In this document: positions 5,163 to 7,941 of the stretch, piece by piece | How the letters are laid out: each line of letters begins with the position of its first letter | Numbering within the stretch: position 1 is the first letter of the stretch | DNA from: Candidatus Hydrogenedentota bacterium | GTDB lineage: Bacteria > Hydrogenedentota > Hydrogenedentia > Hydrogenedentales > CAITNO01 | Length of the DNA: 7,941 nucleotides | Direction: 5' to 3' | Assembly: GCA_022710255.1 (NCBI GenBank) | Contig: JAKLHG010000164.1 | Span: forward strand, 1-7,941 | Notes under the pieces: generated by a model | Seen by the model: only the letters and a program-made list of their open reading frames with translations | What the model was told of the DNA's origin: nothing | Databases searched by the model: none | Translations under genes and position numbers: made by a program

Positions 5163-6724
5163 CACAGGTTCCTTTCTTCAAGAGCGGCCTGCGCCTCAGC
5201 ACTATGAATGACGGAACCCCATGTCAGGCCCCGCAGTTTTTCTTCCGGTTCCGGCCTGGTCAACAAGCTCACCACCACAGTAATCATGAGGGAAAACACA
5301 AAGGACCACCACGCCACAAACAAGAACGGGTCTTCAGACGTGAACAGGCCCGGGGTGTTTTTGAGTATGAAGCAGAAAACAACGCCAAGGCTAAGGCCGA
5401 CCAACCCGCCCCACTGCGTGGCGCGCCGCCAGATGATGCCCAGAAGAAGGATGGCCAGCGTAGGTCCCTGAAACATACTCAGAATCGTTTGCATAAATAC
5501 GTAGATACTTTCACGGTCCGCAATGGGCTTGGCCAGGATCGCCGAAATAATGATGAGGAACGCCGTAAATCCCCGGCCCATGTTAAGCGCCTGGCGTTCC
5601 GTAAGCGCGGGCCTGCCGAACCAACGCCGGGCCTGGCCCCAGATATCCGTTATAAACATGGTGCTTGCGGAATTAAGGGTACCTGAAATACTGGACATCA
5701 GCGCCGCGAACAGCGCCGCGAACATCAACCCGCGCAAGCCGGACGGCAGCAGCAACCGAATCATTTCGGGCACCGCCCGGTCGGCCTCCTCAATGGGCAG
5801 TTGCGGCACCAGAATCACCGCGCAAAGCCCAGGCAACGCCACCATCAGCGGAATCATGGACTTCAGGAACCCGCCGAGCAGCATGCCTCCCTTGGCATCC
5901 CATTCCGTACGGGCGCCCAGGGTCCGCTGCACAATCACCTGGTTGCCGCTCATATAGGCGATAGCCAGCACGATACCCAGCCCGAACACAATCCCCGTCC
6001 AAGGAAACGGCCCTTCCGTATTGTGCGGCAGCAGAATCGTGAAGTGATTCTGGAATTCCGGGCCCTTGGCGAGAATTTGTTCGCGCATGGCACTCCAACC
6101 GCCCACTTCCCACATGGACAGCGCCAGCAGGCCGAACCCGCCCACATACATTACCACCAGCTGCACCACGTCGGTAAAAACCACCGCTGTCAGGCCGCCC
6201 GCAAAGGTATACAAGCCCGTTACTATCGCCATCAGCCACAAGGACCACATGGCATCCCATCCGAGAACGGTATGCATCAGTTTGTCCGCGGTAACCCACA
6301 GCATGATAGACAAGCCCAGAAACAGCACAACCGCCCAGATAACCGCATTCAGAAACTGCACGGCGGAATTGTAGCGCCGCCCCAGGAATTCAGGGATGGT
6401 GAACACGCCTGTGCGCCAGAAATAGGGTACGAAAACAAAAGCGGCGAACACCATGGCCGGCATGGAACCCATCCAGTCGAAATTGGCCGCCGATACCCCG
6501 TGACGGAATGTCGCCCCGGCCACCGCCACAAAATCCATGGCACCAATATCGCTTACCACGATAGAAAAACCGATGGCCCAGAAAGGCAGCGACTTGCCTG
6601 ACACAAAAAAATCTTCCGCATTGCCCACGTACCGGGTACAGAAAAAACCCAGCGCCAGTGTACCAATCATGTAGACCGTGATAATGGCGATGTCAATGTT
6701 GCTCAGACCAATAATAGTTTCCAT
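5162..6724 (-). CDS. Sodium:solute symporter (SSS/SLC5 family)
   Basis: The protein has 520 residues, almost all hydrophobic helices, about 13 segments, typical of the SSS family with its LeuT-type fold. Family marks include AEDFFVSGKSLPFWAIG near 36-52, FAGGLTAVVFTDVVQ at 174-188, SGNQVIVQRTLGARTEWDA at 259-277, and AALMSSISGTLNSASTMF at 340-357. By comparison with vSGLT, A341, S344 and S345 fall where the Na2 sodium site is formed. It should import a small organic solute, perhaps a sugar or related compound, with sodium across the inner membrane. The substrate cannot be read from sequence. The ATG at 6724 is chosen because AGAAGG lies 6 nt upstream and the protein then begins METIIGLSNIDIAIITVYM as family members do. 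The frame is open back to 6796, but that start overlaps the promoter. It is the first gene of a four-gene operon. Confidence 0.92.
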   Translation of the reverse strand: METIIGLSNIDIAIITVYMIGTLALGFFCTRYVGNAEDFFVSGKSLPFWAIGFSIVVSDIGAMDFVAVAGATFRHGVSAANFDWMGSMPAMVFAAFVFVPYFWRTGVFTIPEFLGRRYNSAVQFLNAVIWAVVLFLGLSIMLWVTADKLMHTVLGWDAMWSLWLMAIVTGLYTFAGGLTAVVFTDVVQLVVMYVGGFGLLALSMWEVGGWSAMREQILAKGPEFQNHFTILLPHNTEGPFPWTGIVFGLGIVLAIAYMSGNQVIVQRTLGARTEWDAKGGMLLGGFLKSMIPLMVALPGLCAVILVPQLPIEEADRAVPEMIRLLLPSGLRGLMFAALFAALMSSISGTLNSASTMFITDIWGQARRWFGRPALTERQALNMGRGFTAFLIIISAILAKPIADRESIYVFMQTILSMFQGPTLAILLLGIIWRRATQWGGLVGLSLGVVFCFILKNTPGLFTSEDPFLFVAWWSFVFSLMITVVVSLLTRPEPEEKLRGLTWGSVIHSAEAQAALEERNL

Positions 6725-6762
6725 ACCTGCCCTTCTGAACCGAAGTAGAGTCCGTGCCCAAA

Positions 6763-6779
6763 AACAGTCGGATACTGTT
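6763..6779 (-). terminator. Leader hairpin with short T tract before the symporter gene
   Basis: On the minus strand AACAGT, ATCCG and ACTGTT form a 6-bp stem with a 5-nt loop, running into three more T. It begins about 9 nt after the predicted transcript start. The AT-rich stem makes it a weak terminator at best. It could instead protect the 5' end or act in attenuation. Confidence 0.3.
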
Positions 6780-6794
6780 CCAGAATGAAAGATC

Positions 6795-6824
6795 ATTATG
6801 GCACAGTAGATGACGCCATTCCAA
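6795..6824 (-). promoter_or_regulatory. Promoter of the symporter operon
   Basis: Reading the minus strand, TTGGAA (6824-6819), an 18-bp spacer and CATAAT (6800-6795) preceded by TGC form a sigma70-type promoter with an extended -10. Transcription would start near 6788, giving a leader of about 64 nt before the ATG at 6724. It sits in the 149-bp gap after mtaB. No sigma54 -24/-12 element was found there, so the nearby activator probably does not act on this promoter. Confidence 0.5.
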
Positions 6825-6873
6825 GCCCCCCGGACGCGGGTATATCCGCCCTGTCAAAGCAGGCAAAACACTT

Positions 6874-7941
6874 TCAGACCACCGGCCGGAAGTCAACAAG
6901 TTCTCCCTGAACCGCCTCGTCCCGGATTTTCATGAGGCGGACCCACGCAAAGCAGTTCCTCAGGGGCTCCGGCGATGAGACAAGAACCTCGAGATAATTG
7001 TCTGTATGACCGAACCAAAATGTTCCCCGGGGGCTTTCAAATAGAACCAGTCGGATACATCCCAACTGACTCGTCTGAAACTCGCGCTTTTTTACCGCCG
7101 CCAAGTGTTGCAACGCATCACTGCGTACTTTGCTGATTTCCGGTGAAATCTTGCCGGGCAGGCGCGCGGACGCCACCTCCCGGCGTTCGCTGTATTGAAA
7201 TATATGCAGGTGGAACAACGGGCTTTGTTCAATCAAGTCAAGGGTATTTTGAAAATCGGCTTCCGTTTCACCCGGGAAACCTACCATAACGTCGGCACTC
7301 AAGCCAATACCCGGCACGGCAAGGGCGGCACGACTCATAAATGCAGCGTATTCCTCCGCGGTATACGGCCGGCGCATGGCGTTCAAGACGGCATCAGAAC
7401 CCGACTGCAGCGGTACATGCAGGTAAGGAACCAGCCCATGTCCGGGGTCGGCCATGCGTTCAAGCAACGTCTCGGGCAGGTTACTCAATTCAATAGAACT
7501 GATACGCAGGCGCGGCTGCGGCGTCAAGTCGCTCAAATGATCAACCAGGTTCGTGAGCCCATGTCCTTCATCGTTGTAATCGCCGATATTCACGCCGGTC
7601 AACACCAGTTCCTTTGCGCCGCGCGCCCGCAACGCCGAGGCCTCCGCGATAACATCCTCGAATACACGGGACCGGGACCGCCCCCGGGCAAACGGAATGT
7701 AGCAATAACTGCACATGGCATCGCAGCCGTCCTGAAGTTTCAGGTTGACGCGGCGGTGGATGGGCGGACCCTGCGACAGAAAGGGAACCGTAAAGGAATC
7801 GCGGCCGGACTTACCGCACAACACCACGGGCACGCCCCGCGCCAACCCGGGCAGAAACTCGGGTAACCGCATTTTGGCGTCGTTGCCAAGCACCAGGTCC
7901 ACACCGTCCAGGGTGGCGATAGCCTCGGCGGCAGTCTGGGC
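6874..7941 (-). CDS. mtaB: tRNA t6A37 methylthiotransferase MtaB (5' end outside the window)
   Basis: 355 residues are present and the frame is open to the right edge. The visible part begins AQTAAEAIATLDGVDLVLGN, the end of the N-terminal methylthiotransferase domain; its three cluster-binding Cys lie beyond the window. A radical-SAM domain follows, with CDAMCSYC (C73, C77, C80, counted from the edge) for the SAM-binding 4Fe-4S cluster, and LKLQDGCD, ARGRSRSR, ELVLTGVNIGDY, YLHVPLQSGSD and ADVMVGFPGE. The last 60 or so residues fit a TRAM-type RNA-binding domain (HTDNYLEV). MtaB adds a methylthio group to N6-threonylcarbamoyladenosine at position 37 of tRNAs decoding ANN codons. The KLQDGCD and CSYC context favours MtaB over MiaB or RimO. 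The family is usually 420-450 residues, so roughly 70-90 are missing at the N-terminus. It probably does not share the downstream operon's promoter. Confidence 0.93.
   Translation of the reverse strand, partial: AQTAAEAIATLDGVDLVLGNDAKMRLPEFLPGLARGVPVVLCGKSGRDSFTVPFLSQGPPIHRRVNLKLQDGCDAMCSYCYIPFARGRSRSRVFEDVIAEASALRARGAKELVLTGVNIGDYNDEGHGLTNLVDHLSDLTPQPRLRISSIELSNLPETLLERMADPGHGLVPYLHVPLQSGSDAVLNAMRRPYTAEEYAAFMSRAALAVPGIGLSADVMVGFPGETEADFQNTLDLIEQSPLFHLHIFQYSERREVASARLPGKISPEISKVRSDALQHLAAVKKREFQTSQLGCIRLVLFESPRGTFWFGHTDNYLEVLVSSPEPLRNCFAWVRLMKIRDEAVQGELVDFRPVV

Noticed and set aside
5801..6601. Plus-strand open frame of 266 codons
   Set aside because: A His/Gln/Arg-rich shadow of the symporter gene with no domain pattern.
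6740..6760. Sigma54 -24/-12 element (minus strand GGGCACGGACTC)
   Set aside because: The -24 half resembles TGGCACG, but no TTGC follows at the required spacing.
6840..6870. TTGACA on the minus strand as a -35, or CCTG/CAGG as the mtaB terminator
   Set aside because: No -10-like hexamer lies 16-18 bp downstream of the TTGACA, and the CCTG/CAGG stem is 4 bp with no T run.

Overview
The window looks like chromosomal DNA of a bacterium with medium to high GC content. The integrase remnant (TGLRFGEL... and DVHCLRHSF style) and the tiny zinc-ribbon membrane protein resemble proteins I associate with Planctomycetes, Lentisphaerae and Verrucomicrobia. That placement is a low-confidence inference from protein style, not a search result.

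Left third (1-2000) is accessory DNA. Positions 1-1349, minus strand, hold one uninterrupted frame that runs off the left edge. It encodes part of a large phage or conjugative-element 'polyvalent' protein, with a PBECR-like nuclease domain followed by a ddrB-like ParB domain bearing a GNGR motif. On the plus strand, opposite its inter-domain linker, sits a promoter-like sequence, a nested stem structure whose ends pair over 9 bp, and a T tract: a candidate small RNA of about 95 nt. At about 1330-1348 the polyvalent frame abuts, head to head, a tyrosine-recombinase remnant (1348-1793) that lacks its N-terminus, is frameshifted near 1690-1706 and lacks its C-terminus. The remnant ends in a REP/BIME-like set of nested inverted repeats (1789-1961).

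Middle (1977-4010, plus strand): a 109-residue zinc-ribbon membrane protein whose predicted transcript starts at or next to its ATG (leaderless), then a 261-bp gap holding a good sigma70-type promoter with a palindrome on its -10, then an NtrC-family sigma54 activator. Its AAA+ and Fis domains look intact, but its receiver domain has lost the conserved Thr/Ser and Lys positions.

Right half (4034-7941, minus strand): a 5'-truncated mtaB-type tRNA methylthiotransferase gene, a 149-bp gap with a promoter and a leader hairpin, and a tight four-gene operon. The operon reads sodium:solute symporter, two-helix membrane protein, second two-helix membrane protein, and a 192-residue protein I do not recognise. 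Two of its junctions are TGATG overlaps and the third is 11 bp. The layout suggests a symporter made together with small partner proteins. The operon converges on the sigma54 activator gene with only 23 bp between stop codons. No histidine kinase, sigma54 promoter, tRNA, rRNA or CRISPR array was seen.
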